A DNA stretch of 64,000 nt from an uncultured Lachnospiraceae bacterium (GCA_910588285.1 CAJUQB010000005.1:19603-83602); one strand, 5' to 3'. Positions 52,618 to 62,122 are shown, numbered from the stretch's first letter. Numbers and translations: made by a program. The notes: generated from the sequence alone by a model not told the origin.

Positions 52618-53511
52618 ATGATTGAAAATAAAAGTGCAGCATCAAAAATACGTTGCTTTATCATCTACTTTGTGATTCTACTGCTGGCCTTTGTGTGCCT
52701 GGTGCCTCTGTGGAATATCGTATGCATATCCTTCAGCAGCAGTGCGGCAGTGGCCGGAAACCGGGTGGGCATGCGGCCGGTGCAGTTTACCCTGGGCGCG
52801 TATGAGAAGATCATCGGCGATTCCCAGTTCTGGAGATCCTTCGGCATCTCTGTGGCCAGGGTAATCATTGCACTTGCCCTTAATCTGCTGCTGATCCTTT
52901 TGATGGCCTATCCCTTATCCAAGAGCAGGCGGGAATTTCGGGCAAGGAATATTTATATGTATCTTCTGATCTTTGCCATGCTGTTTAACGGCGGTATGAT
53001 TCCCACCTATCTGGTGGTAAAGGAGCTGGGCCTGTTAAACAGTATCTGGGCCTTGATTCTGCCAGGCGCCGTGCCTGTTTTCAGCGTAATTATGGTGATG
53101 AACTTCTTCATAGGGATCCCAAAATCCCTGGAGGAGGCTGCCATCATTGACGGAGCCACTCCCTTCCAGGTACTGACCCGGGTATTCATCCCCTGCGCAA
53201 AGCCCTCCATTGCCACAGTGGCATTGTTTAGTATTGTGGGAAACTGGAATGACTTCTACAGCGGGCTGATCTATATGACCAAGATCAAAAACTATCCCGT
53301 AATGACCTACATCCAGTCCCTGAGCGTAAATCTGGAGGAGCTGATTAAGGCCGGCGGAAGCGCCAATGCACTGGCAAATGCAGCGGAGGTGTCCAACCAG
53401 AATCTGAACGCAGCAAAAATTGTTGTGGCGGTGATTCCGCTTCTGCTCATCTATCCCCTTCTGCAAAAATACTTAATTACCGGCATCGTCATGGGGTCTG
53501 TAAAGGAATAG
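52618..53511 (+). CDS. ABC transporter permease, LplC type
   Basis: 297 residues, six membrane helices, EAA loop EEAAIIDGATPFQVLTRVF. AGGAGGTGGCACAG precedes ATG 52618. Pairs with the upstream LplB-type subunit. Its 3' end overlaps the convergent histidine-kinase gene by 23 bases, and there is no ABC ATPase gene in the operon. Confidence 0.93.
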   Translation: MIENKSAASKIRCFIIYFVILLLAFVCLVPLWNIVCISFSSSAAVAGNRVGMRPVQFTLGAYEKIIGDSQFWRSFGISVARVIIALALNLLLILLMAYPLSKSRREFRARNIYMYLLIFAMLFNGGMIPTYLVVKELGLLNSIWALILPGAVPVFSVIMVMNFFIGIPKSLEEAAIIDGATPFQVLTRVFIPCAKPSIATVALFSIVGNWNDFYSGLIYMTKIKNYPVMTYIQSLSVNLEELIKAGGSANALANAAEVSNQNLNAAKIVVAVIPLLLIYPLLQKYLITGIVMGSVKE

Positions 53512-55219
53512 TCTCCGGTTCTGCCTTTCTCGGAATTGTCAGCGACACCCCGGTCCCCTGCCCGGGGGCGCTGTCATAGGCAAGGCCATATGCATTGCCG
53601 TAAAACAGCTGAATGCGCTGGTGCACATTCTGGATCCCATACCCGCTGGAGGCTGAGGTAAGGATAGAGGGAAGCTTCTCCTGAGGAATGCCTGGGCCAT
53701 TGTCCCTGATGTGAAACTGAAGCAGCTCTTCATCCGCGCGGCAGGTAATGGAGAGAAGGCCTGGCTGGCCGGTCGCAATATGGTCAATCCCATGCATAAT
53801 GGCATTTTCCACCAGAGGCTGCAGCAGCAGATGAATCATCTGGCAGGAGAGGGCCGATTCGTCAATCTCATAGACCACCCGGAAGGAATCCGAGTGCATC
53901 AGCAGCTGTATCTCTATATAAGAGCGGACATTGGCCAGCTCATCCCTTACGGTGGTCATGTTCCTGCCCTTGTTTAAGGTGGTGCGGTAAAAGGTGGACA
54001 GAAGCTGGGACATGCGGCTGATCTCCGGCTGGTCAGCCAGAATGGCCTTCCCATTGATCAGGGACAGGCTGTTGTAGAGAAAATGAGGGTTAATCTGTGC
54101 CTGCAGGGCCTGCATCTCATACTCCTGCTGCTTGATTTTGCCGGTCAGCACCTCATCCACCAGATGATGGAGCCTGGCGACCATATCCCCAAAGGTGCGG
54201 ATCAGCTGTCCCATCTCGTCATTGGAATCATAGGTAAAGGAGACCGCGATATCCCCCTTTTCGATATGGTTCATGTTCTGAATCAGCATTTCCAATGGCC
54301 GAACAATAATCCGGGACAGGAGGTTTCCAAGGAAAATAACACAGAGAACACAGCAAAAAATCATGGTGAGAACAATGGTCGTCAGCTCCTTTGTGGCGAC
54401 AAGGATCGTATCCAGGGGACGGTACAAAAGGATATCCCAGCCGCCGGACTCATTGTGGGCGCTCTCCACCACATAGGTATTGAGAAAGGCCGGCTTATCC
54501 TTTTGCTCCAGCAGCTGATCCAGGGTTAATACATATGCATTGGAGGATTCCTCAAATATGTGATATTCGTATACAACCTCCTGCTCCCCGGTATAGAGCA
54601 GAAGCCCATAGGATTGCTCGAACAGGGAATCCATGGAATGAAAGATGGACTCATAATTCATGTCGCAGAGAAGAATGGTGGTATAATCGCAGTTCGGGAT
54701 ATAGAGCTGGCTTACCAAAAACAGGGTTCTCTCCTTGGGCGAGGCAACAAAAAAGGGCTTGCGCTCTGTCAGCGCCCGTTCATACCAGGTATATTCCGCA
54801 AGCTCCTCCAGGGGTTTTAGCACAAATCCGTGGGGATAGATGGGATTGTCCGTGAAGAGGATCAGGCGGTTAAAGTCCCGGTTCAGCAGGCGGACCGTCT
54901 GAAGCAGCGGGTCAATCACATCACGGTAAGCCAGATACATTTCAAAGTTGTTGTCATAATGGGTCTGCATGGCATTCCGGAAGCTCTCGTCCCAGAGCAC
55001 ATGGTTCATGGCATTGATACAGGCATCCAGCTTGTAGGTCAGAGCATTGTTCTCCTGGATCAGCGTCTCCTGAAGGGCGGTTTTTTCCCGGGTAATCAGC
55101 AGCTCCTTCAGCTGGCGGTAGGAATAGGTGCCCAGGATGATAACCGGAATCAGGCTCACCATCAGGCATAAGATAAAGACTTTTTTCCGAAAGGCAAGAT
55201 TCCGGAATATTTTTTTCAT
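53489..55219 (-). CDS. YesM-type sensor histidine kinase
   Basis: 576 residues. Two membrane helices (about 14-32 and 283-305) bracket an extracytoplasmic sensor domain, then HAMP (about 305-360), the His_kinase dimerisation box QAQINPHFLYNSLSL with the phosphorylated His, and a HATPase_c domain (LLLQPLVENAIMHGI, IRDNGPGIPQ, GYGIQNVHQRI). Overlaps the response regulator as ATGA. Such kinases sense a sugar-like ligand, often with the binding protein, and here probably control the island. Confidence 0.94.
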   Translation of the reverse strand: MKKIFRNLAFRKKVFILCLMVSLIPVIILGTYSYRQLKELLITREKTALQETLIQENNALTYKLDACINAMNHVLWDESFRNAMQTHYDNNFEMYLAYRDVIDPLLQTVRLLNRDFNRLILFTDNPIYPHGFVLKPLEELAEYTWYERALTERKPFFVASPKERTLFLVSQLYIPNCDYTTILLCDMNYESIFHSMDSLFEQSYGLLLYTGEQEVVYEYHIFEESSNAYVLTLDQLLEQKDKPAFLNTYVVESAHNESGGWDILLYRPLDTILVATKELTTIVLTMIFCCVLCVIFLGNLLSRIIVRPLEMLIQNMNHIEKGDIAVSFTYDSNDEMGQLIRTFGDMVARLHHLVDEVLTGKIKQQEYEMQALQAQINPHFLYNSLSLINGKAILADQPEISRMSQLLSTFYRTTLNKGRNMTTVRDELANVRSYIEIQLLMHSDSFRVVYEIDESALSCQMIHLLLQPLVENAIMHGIDHIATGQPGLLSITCRADEELLQFHIRDNGPGIPQEKLPSILTSASSGYGIQNVHQRIQLFYGNAYGLAYDSAPGQGTGVSLTIPRKAEPETIPLQTP

Positions 55220-56781
55220 AGGGCCGCTCCTCCTGTCCCGGCGTCTTCGGCTTCCCTCCTCTGCCGGAATTTTTCCGGGGTGGCGCCATAGTCCTCCAGG
55301 AAGCTTTTACAGAAATAGGAGACATTGGAATACCCCACCTGGCGGCAGATATCGGTGATTTTCATGTTGGTATGAAGCAGCAGGTCACATGCCCTGTCCA
55401 TGCGGACAGATTTGATAAATTTGTTGATCCCGCAGCCTGTCTCCTGGATAAACATGGTACTCAGATAACGGGGAGACAGATAGACCTGCTCTGCCAGAAG
55501 GTCCAGGCAAAGATCCTCGTTGAAATGGCGGTATATATACTGCTTGACCAGATGAATGGCATGCTTGGAGGATTGCTGCCCCTGCTCCATAGATGCCATC
55601 ACTGCCTCTGCAACCTCCCAGATCGTATCCGCAATTTCCGAAAGCTGCTGGAAGCTGTAAATGCGTTCCGCCAGCTGGTCAAAGGAGAACAGCAACTCTC
55701 CCTCAAGGCCGCCCAGCAGCAGCTTCAAAAGGCTGGTACAGAGAAAGCGGATATAGATCCGGGAATAGGAAGCAGAAGTTTCATATTTTTCAAAAAGCAT
55801 GGTGATATGCTGCCGCAGATGACAGGCATCCTTCAGCTGAATGTCCTTTTCGATCCCTTTTAGCAGCGTGTCGTCCTCCAGGGAGGAGGGAGCCTCCCCT
55901 TTTAGAGCCGTCATGTCCGCCATTGGGGATTTCCGGAAGAACAGGCGGTCTGCTAGGGAGCGCTCGGCCTCCTCGTAGGCATCCGGGATTTCCTCTGGCC
56001 TCGAAAAGGGCTCGCTGATAGCAGCGCAGCAGTCCATGCCGCAGAGCTTTTGAAGCTGCCGGATCAGGGACTCTGTCTGCTTTGCATACCAGTCCCTGTG
56101 ATGCTTTGCGCCAAAAAACAGAAGGAGGTTCTGGGCTGGGTTCAGGTTGATAAAATCACAATCTTGGGGAATCAGCGGCTTTAAGTTAAGGGGAAAGAAG
56201 CCCGTGTCCTCCTCGGAATGGCTGCTTCCGAAAAAGTCCTTTTCCATCTGTATTAAGGCGAGCCGATGGTAATTATATACAAATCGGAAATCCAGATGGG
56301 GATATTGCTGTCTCAAGGAATCAATACAGCTTCGGTTGATAATTTGGTACAGCACATGATTTTGGGCAAAATCCTGGGTGATCTTCTGCCTGGTGCGCTG
56401 CTCCTCCCGCTCCTTGAGCTGTGCCAGTACCGAAGAGATCGTCCTGGCGAATTCCTCCGGATTGATGGGCTTCAGAATGTAATTAACCACATGGAGGGAC
56501 AAGGCCTGCTTGACATAGTCAAAGTCATCATAACCGCTGAAAAAGATGATGAGCATGTCCGGAAAGCGTTCCCTCACATTCTCGGCCAGAACAAGCCCGT
56601 CAACAAAGGGCATTTTGATATCCGTAAGCAGAATATCATACGCCTTTTTTTCTAACAGCTTCAAAGCCTCACTGCCATTGGAGGCCTCGGTAATCTGCAC
56701 CGGAAACTGATATTTATCCAATAAAAACCGTATCACCTGGCGTTCCTGTTTTTCGTCATCTGCAATCAGAATCTGATACAT
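55216..56781 (-). CDS. AraC-type response regulator (YesN family)
   Basis: 521 residues. Receiver domain (1-120; IADDE, phospho-acceptor Asp54 in LLTDIKMP, Lys in LKPINPEEF), a long helical linker of about 280 residues, and two AraC helix-turn-helix motifs (about 415-512; LCLDLLAEQVYLSPRYLSTMF, ITDICRQVGYSNVSYFCKSF). Cognate of the kinase at 53489. It probably recognises the 44-bp block repeated before both flanking operons. Confidence 0.94.
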   Translation of the reverse strand: MYQILIADDEKQERQVIRFLLDKYQFPVQITEASNGSEALKLLEKKAYDILLTDIKMPFVDGLVLAENVRERFPDMLIIFFSGYDDFDYVKQALSLHVVNYILKPINPEEFARTISSVLAQLKEREEQRTRQKITQDFAQNHVLYQIINRSCIDSLRQQYPHLDFRFVYNYHRLALIQMEKDFFGSSHSEEDTGFFPLNLKPLIPQDCDFINLNPAQNLLLFFGAKHHRDWYAKQTESLIRQLQKLCGMDCCAAISEPFSRPEEIPDAYEEAERSLADRLFFRKSPMADMTALKGEAPSSLEDDTLLKGIEKDIQLKDACHLRQHITMLFEKYETSASYSRIYIRFLCTSLLKLLLGGLEGELLFSFDQLAERIYSFQQLSEIADTIWEVAEAVMASMEQGQQSSKHAIHLVKQYIYRHFNEDLCLDLLAEQVYLSPRYLSTMFIQETGCGINKFIKSVRMDRACDLLLHTNMKITDICRQVGYSNVSYFCKSFLEDYGATPEKFRQRREAEDAGTGGAAL

Positions 56782-56861
56782 ATGCGACCCCTCCCCTTTT
56801 GATCCTTGTGAATGAAATCATTATAACATGTAAAATAAGAAAAAAAACAGTGGAAAAAAAT

Positions 56862-56928
56862 GTTCCGGAAAAAGTGTTATAAAACGGGATTATTTGTTGT
56901 TTACCAAAACGGGTGGACTTTGTATAGT
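56862..56928 (+). promoter_or_regulatory. Operator and promoter of the URO-D/M81 operon (copy 2)
   Basis: Block 56862-56905 repeats copy 1: GTTCCGGAAAAAGTGT, ATAAAACGG, then TTTACC (-35) at 56900-56905 and TATAGT (-10) at 56923-56928, spacing 17. The leading 26 bases differ from copy 1 at one position; distance from block to promoter is identical. Confidence 0.8.
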
Positions 56929-56966
56929 GGAAGCACAAACATATTTCGGAAGGGATGATGATACAT

Positions 56967-58103
56967 ATGACACCAAAGGAACGGCTTCTGGCAAGTATTC
57001 AGGGACGAGAAATCGACCGCTTTTCCTGGTCCCCCAATCTGGCCTATTGGTGGGAGCACAGCGAAGAGGCGGTTGTTGCCATGGGGGAAGTGGAATTCTT
57101 AAAATCCATTGGCGCTGATCCCCTGATCCGGGGACATTTTGCATATCAGCCGGGAAGCAGAAGCTGGGATAACATGATGCTGTTTGATACCTCCTACGAC
57201 AACAGCTGCCGGGTATGGGAGGAGACCATTGGAGAACACCGGAAGGTAGTCTATGAGACCCCTCTGGGCAGCCTGGTATTCGGATACAACTATTCCAAAA
57301 GCGGGAACACCTGGTTTTTAAGAGAGCATGGTGTGAAGGAGGAGGCGGATTTTAAAATTCTGGCATACCTAAAGGAGCATACCATACTGACCCCCAATTA
57401 CCAACGGTTTGACCAGGAGGCGTCAGATCTGGGGGAGGAAGGGCTGATGGTGCCTATCCTGGTGCCGGATCTGAAGTCTGCCTTCCAGGCCATGGTGGAA
57501 TACTGGGTGGGAACGGAGGGAATCTCCTACGCGGTGTACGATTACCCAGAGGCCGTAGAGGAGGCTCTGGCAGCCATGCGGAAGCTGAATCTGAAAGCAG
57601 CAGAAATCTGTGCCTCCTCCAAGGCGGAATGCTTCCTGACCTGGGAGGACAGCTCCACCACCAACATTTCCCCCGCTCTGTACGAGAAATATATTGCTCC
57701 GGAAATTAACGATTGGTGCGATTTTCTTCATAAAAAGGGGAAGCTCTATATCCAGCATGCCTGCGGCCATTTGAAGCAGCTGATGCCCATACTGGCACAG
57801 ACGGGGATTGATGCCATTGAATCCATCTCCCCGCCTCCCACCGGAAATATTGAGATTTGGGAGGCCAGGGAGGCGCTGCCGGACCGCATTGCACTCATCG
57901 GCGGCATTGAGGCAGTCAATTTTAAGGAGCTGCATGTAACGGATTTGAAGGCATATGCAGAAAAGCTCATAGGGAAGATGCAGGGGACGGCCTATGTGCT
58001 GGCCAACAGCGACAGCTGCCCGCCCTATGTGGAGCTTGACAAATTCCATATGCTGGGAGAGCTGGTGCGGGAATTGTGCAAGAAACAGGAGGAGCAGATT
58101 TGA
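56967..58103 (+). CDS. URO-D family protein, first gene of the catabolic operon
   Basis: 378 residues from ATG 56967 (MTPKERLLASIQGREIDRFS is the usual family start; an ATG four codons earlier lies too close to GGAAGGG). URO-D fold: LYIQHACGHLKQLMPIL (His and Cys as in zinc methyltransferases), ESISPPPTG, LIGGIEAVNF. HemE-specific residues are not obvious. Probably a methyl- or acyl-group transfer enzyme acting on the imported compound. Overlaps the M81 start. Confidence 0.87.
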   Translation: MTPKERLLASIQGREIDRFSWSPNLAYWWEHSEEAVVAMGEVEFLKSIGADPLIRGHFAYQPGSRSWDNMMLFDTSYDNSCRVWEETIGEHRKVVYETPLGSLVFGYNYSKSGNTWFLREHGVKEEADFKILAYLKEHTILTPNYQRFDQEASDLGEEGLMVPILVPDLKSAFQAMVEYWVGTEGISYAVYDYPEAVEEALAAMRKLNLKAAEICASSKAECFLTWEDSSTTNISPALYEKYIAPEINDWCDFLHKKGKLYIQHACGHLKQLMPILAQTGIDAIESISPPPTGNIEIWEAREALPDRIALIGGIEAVNFKELHVTDLKAYAEKLIGKMQGTAYVLANSDSCPPYVELDKFHMLGELVRELCKKQEEQI

Positions 58104-59578
58104 ATGTGTTGGTTGGCGGCATCCACCAGGAGGCCAATACCTTTTCCGGTGTAAAAACAGAATATAAGGATTTCAAGCAATATCGCGGCCAGGAGCTATT
58201 TGACTGCCTGCCCCAATGCCATTTGTTTCAGGAGGCCGGGATTGACGTAATCCCTGCCGTATTTGCTGCGGCCATACCCTCCGCGCCCCTGGAACAGGAA
58301 GAATTTGATTTCTTCATTGGGGATTTCTTCCTGTCCCTGGAGGGCAGCCCGGCGCCGGATGCCATCTATCTGTCCCTGCACGGCGCAATGTACATCCGGG
58401 GCTTGGGAAGCGGGGAGCTGTATTTTGTCAAGAAGCTGCGGCAGCGCTACGGTGGGCAAATCCCCATTTTTGCATCCTTTGATTTTCATGGAAATATGTT
58501 TCCTGCGCTGGCAGCGGAGCTTAATTACGTTACGGCCTACAAGACGGCTCCCCATGTGGATGAGGCGGCCACCAAGGAGCGTGCCATACGTGCGCTGATT
58601 GGATGTATGAAGGCAGGCAGGTACCCAAAGGTGCGGTGTATGCAGCTCCCCATGACCCTTCCGGGGGAAATGGTGATTACGGCGGAATCTCCCTCCCGGG
58701 AAATCCTTGCCCGTGTGGCGGAGCTGGTCCGTGAAGAGCCGGTTCTGGAAGCCTCCTGGTTCTGCGGCTTTATCTGGTCCGATGCAGAGGAAATCTTTAT
58801 GAGTGTGGCAGTAAGCGCTTTTTCATTTTCTCCTGAGCTGGAGGAGCAGCTGAAACAGACCGCTGCGTATATCTGGTCCTGCCGCAGGGACTTTGGATTT
58901 TCTGTGCCTGCGCTGGAGGTGCCGGAGGCTCTTCACATGGCCTTTGCGGAAAGCAAGGGGCAAAACAAAATGTTTCTGTCAGATTCCGGTGACAATGTGA
59001 CTGCCGGAGCTGCTGGGGACAATGCCTATATGGCTGGGGCAATCCTTGCCTATGTGAAGGAACATCCTGCATATGCTGACCGCAGGGTCCTGGTGACAGG
59101 CATTGCCGATCCGGCGGCAGTGGCCCGCTGTATGGAGGCAGAGCCGGGAGAAACGCTTTCCCTTGGGATAGGCAAAAGCCTGGACCGTACCAGCAGGAGA
59201 ATCGAGGGGACCTTTACATTGATCCGCAGGGGCCGGATTCCGGCAAGCCAATCCGGTCCGGAGATGAATTACGCCATGGTGCGGCAGGGGAAGGTGGACA
59301 TACTTCTGAATGAGCTGCGCTTTGCTTACACAGAGATTCGGCATTTTCGAGATGTGGAAGCTTTGCCGGAGGCATATCATGTCATTTGTATCAAGCTGGG
59401 ATACCTGTATGCGCAGCTTGCAGAGATTGCCAATGGTGCCATTCTTGCCTTCTCACCAGGAAACGCTCCCTTGAAGCCGCAGCTGATCCCGTATTCCAAA
59501 GGACGGAGGGATTTTTATCCTTTGGCAGAGGTTCCATTTGACATAGACGGAGGGAAAACTATTGAAAAAAGCATTTAA
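58100..59578 (+). CDS. M81 family (MlrC-like) metallopeptidase
   Basis: 492 residues. TTG start at 58100 overlaps the URO-D stop as TTGA, with AGGAGG seven bases before. N-terminal GGIHQEANTFS, zinc-site region FASFDFHGNMFP and YKTAPHVDEAATKERA, then the C-terminal MlrC domain (FLSDSGDNVTAGAAGDN). The founding member hydrolyses linearised microcystin peptides; relatives are predicted amidohydrolases on unusual peptides or amides. Translation is coupled to both neighbours. Confidence 0.9.
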   Translation: MNVLVGGIHQEANTFSGVKTEYKDFKQYRGQELFDCLPQCHLFQEAGIDVIPAVFAAAIPSAPLEQEEFDFFIGDFFLSLEGSPAPDAIYLSLHGAMYIRGLGSGELYFVKKLRQRYGGQIPIFASFDFHGNMFPALAAELNYVTAYKTAPHVDEAATKERAIRALIGCMKAGRYPKVRCMQLPMTLPGEMVITAESPSREILARVAELVREEPVLEASWFCGFIWSDAEEIFMSVAVSAFSFSPELEEQLKQTAAYIWSCRRDFGFSVPALEVPEALHMAFAESKGQNKMFLSDSGDNVTAGAAGDNAYMAGAILAYVKEHPAYADRRVLVTGIADPAAVARCMEAEPGETLSLGIGKSLDRTSRRIEGTFTLIRRGRIPASQSGPEMNYAMVRQGKVDILLNELRFAYTEIRHFRDVEALPEAYHVICIKLGYLYAQLAEIANGAILAFSPGNAPLKPQLIPYSKGRRDFYPLAEVPFDIDGGKTIEKSI

Positions 59579-60959
59579 GGAGATTTGCTATGGACCGGTC
59601 CGGCCGCCCAGACAGCATTGGCCCATGGAGCCGGTCAGCCTTACGGATGAAACCATGGAACTGTGGAAAGAGAAGGTGCTCACAGCAATGAAGCACCAGG
59701 GATTGGAGGTGCTCTGCATCTATGCTGACCGGGAGCATGGCGGGAATTTTGGATACCTTACTGGCTTTGAGCCCCGGTTCGAGGAAGCTGTTTTAGTGCT
59801 GCACCAGGATGGAACAGCATTTCTGCTGTTGGGAAACGAATCCCTGCGGATGGGATCCTACTGCCGTCTTCCCAATACGGTGATCCATGTTCCCCATTTC
59901 TCCCTGCCCAATCAGCCGATGGAGACAGCATATTCCTTAAAGGAGCTGTTCGCCCAGGCCAATCTGTCTCCTGGCATAATTACCGGCATTGTTGGATGGA
60001 AGCTTTTTACCTCTACACACGACTGCAATCGGCAATTATATGAAATTCCTTCCTTTCTTGTGGATTGTATCCAGGAAATTACAGGATCCAAAGCAGCCCG
60101 CAATGCAGGCGAGTTATTCCTTCACCCGGATACCGGAGTCCGGGTAACCAATACTGCCAATGAAATTGCCCATTTTGAATATGGGGCCTCCCTGGCTTCT
60201 GATTGTGTGCTTCGGGCCATGGATGAAATTGCTGTGGGAAAAACAGAGCTTGCGGTTGCTGATTTTCTGGGGGCATATGGACAGCCCAACAATGTACAGA
60301 CGATCTGCGCCACCGGGGAACGGTTTACCAATGCAGAGGTAGCCCCCCGCAGGAAGGAAATCTGTCTGGGAGATCCCTTTTCCTTAACCATGGGCCTTCG
60401 CGGCGGCCTGACCTCCAGGGCCGGATATGTCGCCGCCAGAAGGGAGGATCTGCCGGAGAAGGCGGCAGATTACATGGAAAAGCTGGCAATTCCTTATTTT
60501 GCGGCAGCTGTCAATTGGTATGAAACAATATGCATCGGAATGACGGGAGGAGCACTTTATGAGACCATTGAGCATGTGATTCCCAGAGCAGAATATGGCT
60601 GGAGCCTGAATCCCGGACATCTGACCTCCTCTGAGGAATGGCTGGCTTCCCCTGTTTTCAAGGATTCCGGCATTCCTCTTAAAAGTGGCATGATGCTGCA
60701 GATGGATATTCTCCCCAAGCGCGTTGGTTACGGAGGAGCAAACGCTGAGGATGGAATCGTGCTGGCTGACAGGACGCTTCAGCAGGAGCTTGCGCGGGAA
60801 TACCCCAGGGTGTGGCAGCGGATGTGTGAGCGGAAGCGCTACATGAAGGAGGAGCTTGGAATCACACTGAAGGATGAAGTTTTCCCCCTGTCAGATGCTG
60901 CAGGGTATTACAGGCCCTGGCTTCTTAAGAAAAGCCATGCATTTTATAAGGAAATATGA
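59562..60959 (+). CDS. Creatinase/M24-like hydrolase lacking canonical metal ligands
   Basis: 465 residues, TTG start with GGAGGGAAAACTA, overlapping the M81 stop by 17 bases. N-terminal creatinase/prolidase-type domain (NFGYLTGFEPRFEEAVLVL) and C-terminal pita-bread domain. Of the five M24 metal ligands, the two Asp (IDAG ... SDITR in peptidases) are replaced around DPFSLTMGLRGGLTSRAG; a His remains in NPGHLTSSEEW, and AEDGIVL retains a Glu. Creatinase itself is metal-independent, so a C-N hydrolase acting without metal is plausible, but loss of activity is also possible. Confidence 0.8.
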   Translation: MKKAFKEICYGPVRPPRQHWPMEPVSLTDETMELWKEKVLTAMKHQGLEVLCIYADREHGGNFGYLTGFEPRFEEAVLVLHQDGTAFLLLGNESLRMGSYCRLPNTVIHVPHFSLPNQPMETAYSLKELFAQANLSPGIITGIVGWKLFTSTHDCNRQLYEIPSFLVDCIQEITGSKAARNAGELFLHPDTGVRVTNTANEIAHFEYGASLASDCVLRAMDEIAVGKTELAVADFLGAYGQPNNVQTICATGERFTNAEVAPRRKEICLGDPFSLTMGLRGGLTSRAGYVAARREDLPEKAADYMEKLAIPYFAAAVNWYETICIGMTGGALYETIEHVIPRAEYGWSLNPGHLTSSEEWLASPVFKDSGIPLKSGMMLQMDILPKRVGYGGANAEDGIVLADRTLQQELAREYPRVWQRMCERKRYMKEELGITLKDEVFPLSDAAGYYRPWLLKKSHAFYKEI

Positions 60960-61828
60960 CGTTTTTTGCAAATCACGCAAGAAACCAGCGGCACAGGATT
61001 CCCGTCTTCAAAATAAATGCCTCTGTCGTTAGCAGTGTATGCAGTGAGACCGAGACGGCTCCGAAACCGCTCGTACATCTGCTGTTTCAGCGGAACCAGC
61101 TCCCTGCGCACAAGCTGGCACAGCTGTGCCAGCTCTTCTTCTCCATAAGAATACCGGCCCTTTTGTATGTTGGCATATTCCAGGTAATTCCCATAGCCGT
61201 TTGCCCCGGCAATCTGCCCGCGTATTTCTATCAGCTCCTGCAATATTTTTAAAAATTCTTTGCTTTTGCCTGCATAGGCCTTTCGATCCGCTTCTCTGGC
61301 CTGTATCCTAACAGCGGGCTCCCTGCTCTCACTGTACTTTGACAGCTCTGCAGCAGATATTTCCTGCCCTTCATAGGAAAACTTCATGGCGGAAACCATA
61401 CTCTGATATTGGGCGATCAGCTCCTGTTCCCGGCTCATCAGCTCCAGGCCGCCTTGGATCAAGGAGCGTTCCTTCTCAATCTTACGCAGAAACTGTCGGC
61501 CGAATCTGGCGTCAATCTCACTGCGCCAGGGGCTTTGGAGCAATGCGTCATAGATGGGGGAAAGGTCTGTCATAGCTCCCTGGGACTGGGTATACTGCAT
61601 CTCCTCCTGGTAAAACTTGTCGGTACAGTCCTGATAGCATCGGATAAAGGCCAGTGTTTCCAATGTCTGCACACCGCATCTGTCAGCAAAGAACCCTTCC
61701 AGTATGCGGCTCAGTTCGTCTATGGAGCCCCCATTGTTGATTTCCTGGGCGCATTTTGTTATCTTTTGGGCATAGGCCTCATAATTCGGCCTTTCATACG
61801 GAATGTCTTTAAAATTTCTCCCCTGCAT
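60944..61828 (-). pseudogene. Truncated M3 family oligoendopeptidase (N-terminal half)
   Basis: About 294 residues from ATG 61828 (GGAGGGTATTTC upstream). Good match to the PepF/M3 N-terminal domain (FKDIPYERPNYEAYAQKI; EMQYTQSQGAMTDLSPIYDAL; NYLEYANIQKGRYSYGEEEL, each separate). M3 enzymes are about 560 residues with HExxH in the second half; this reading stops soon after YFEDGNPVPLV with a foreign tail, and no HExxH follows. It has been cut at the junction with the M24-like gene, whose last 16 bases it overlaps. Confidence 0.85.
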
Positions 61829-61860
61829 AGAAATACCCTCCTTATCTGTTTTATCGGCTC

Positions 61861-62031
61861 TCCTAGTATAACCCACACTAATTATCGATACCTTTGACGC
61901 AGGATAAGTTTTCAGCCTGCAAGGCGGAGGAATGAGGCGTAGCAGTGGCTACGTCGATTGACGACAACGCAGCAGATGGAAACTTAGACAAGTCAAAGAT
62001 ACGGTTAATTAGTGTGGGTTATACTAGGCCT
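61861..62031. mobile_element. MITE-like element, complete copy
   Basis: About 171 bp with long terminal inverted repeats: 61861-61897 begins CCTAGTATAACCCACACTAA, and 61995-62031 ends in its complement (roughly 33 of 37 positions pair). The interior has short palindromes (GTAGCAGTGGCTAC, CGTCGATTGACGACG-like). No ORF. A second, degraded copy lies at 38469-38577. Family mobilised in trans is inferred. Confidence 0.75.
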
Positions 62032-62122
62032 TATTTTATGATGTTTGGGGCACATAGGGCTTTTCGGAACTGATATTGGCAAATTGCACAAATTCTATTC
62101 TGATTTGTGACTGTGGAGAAGC

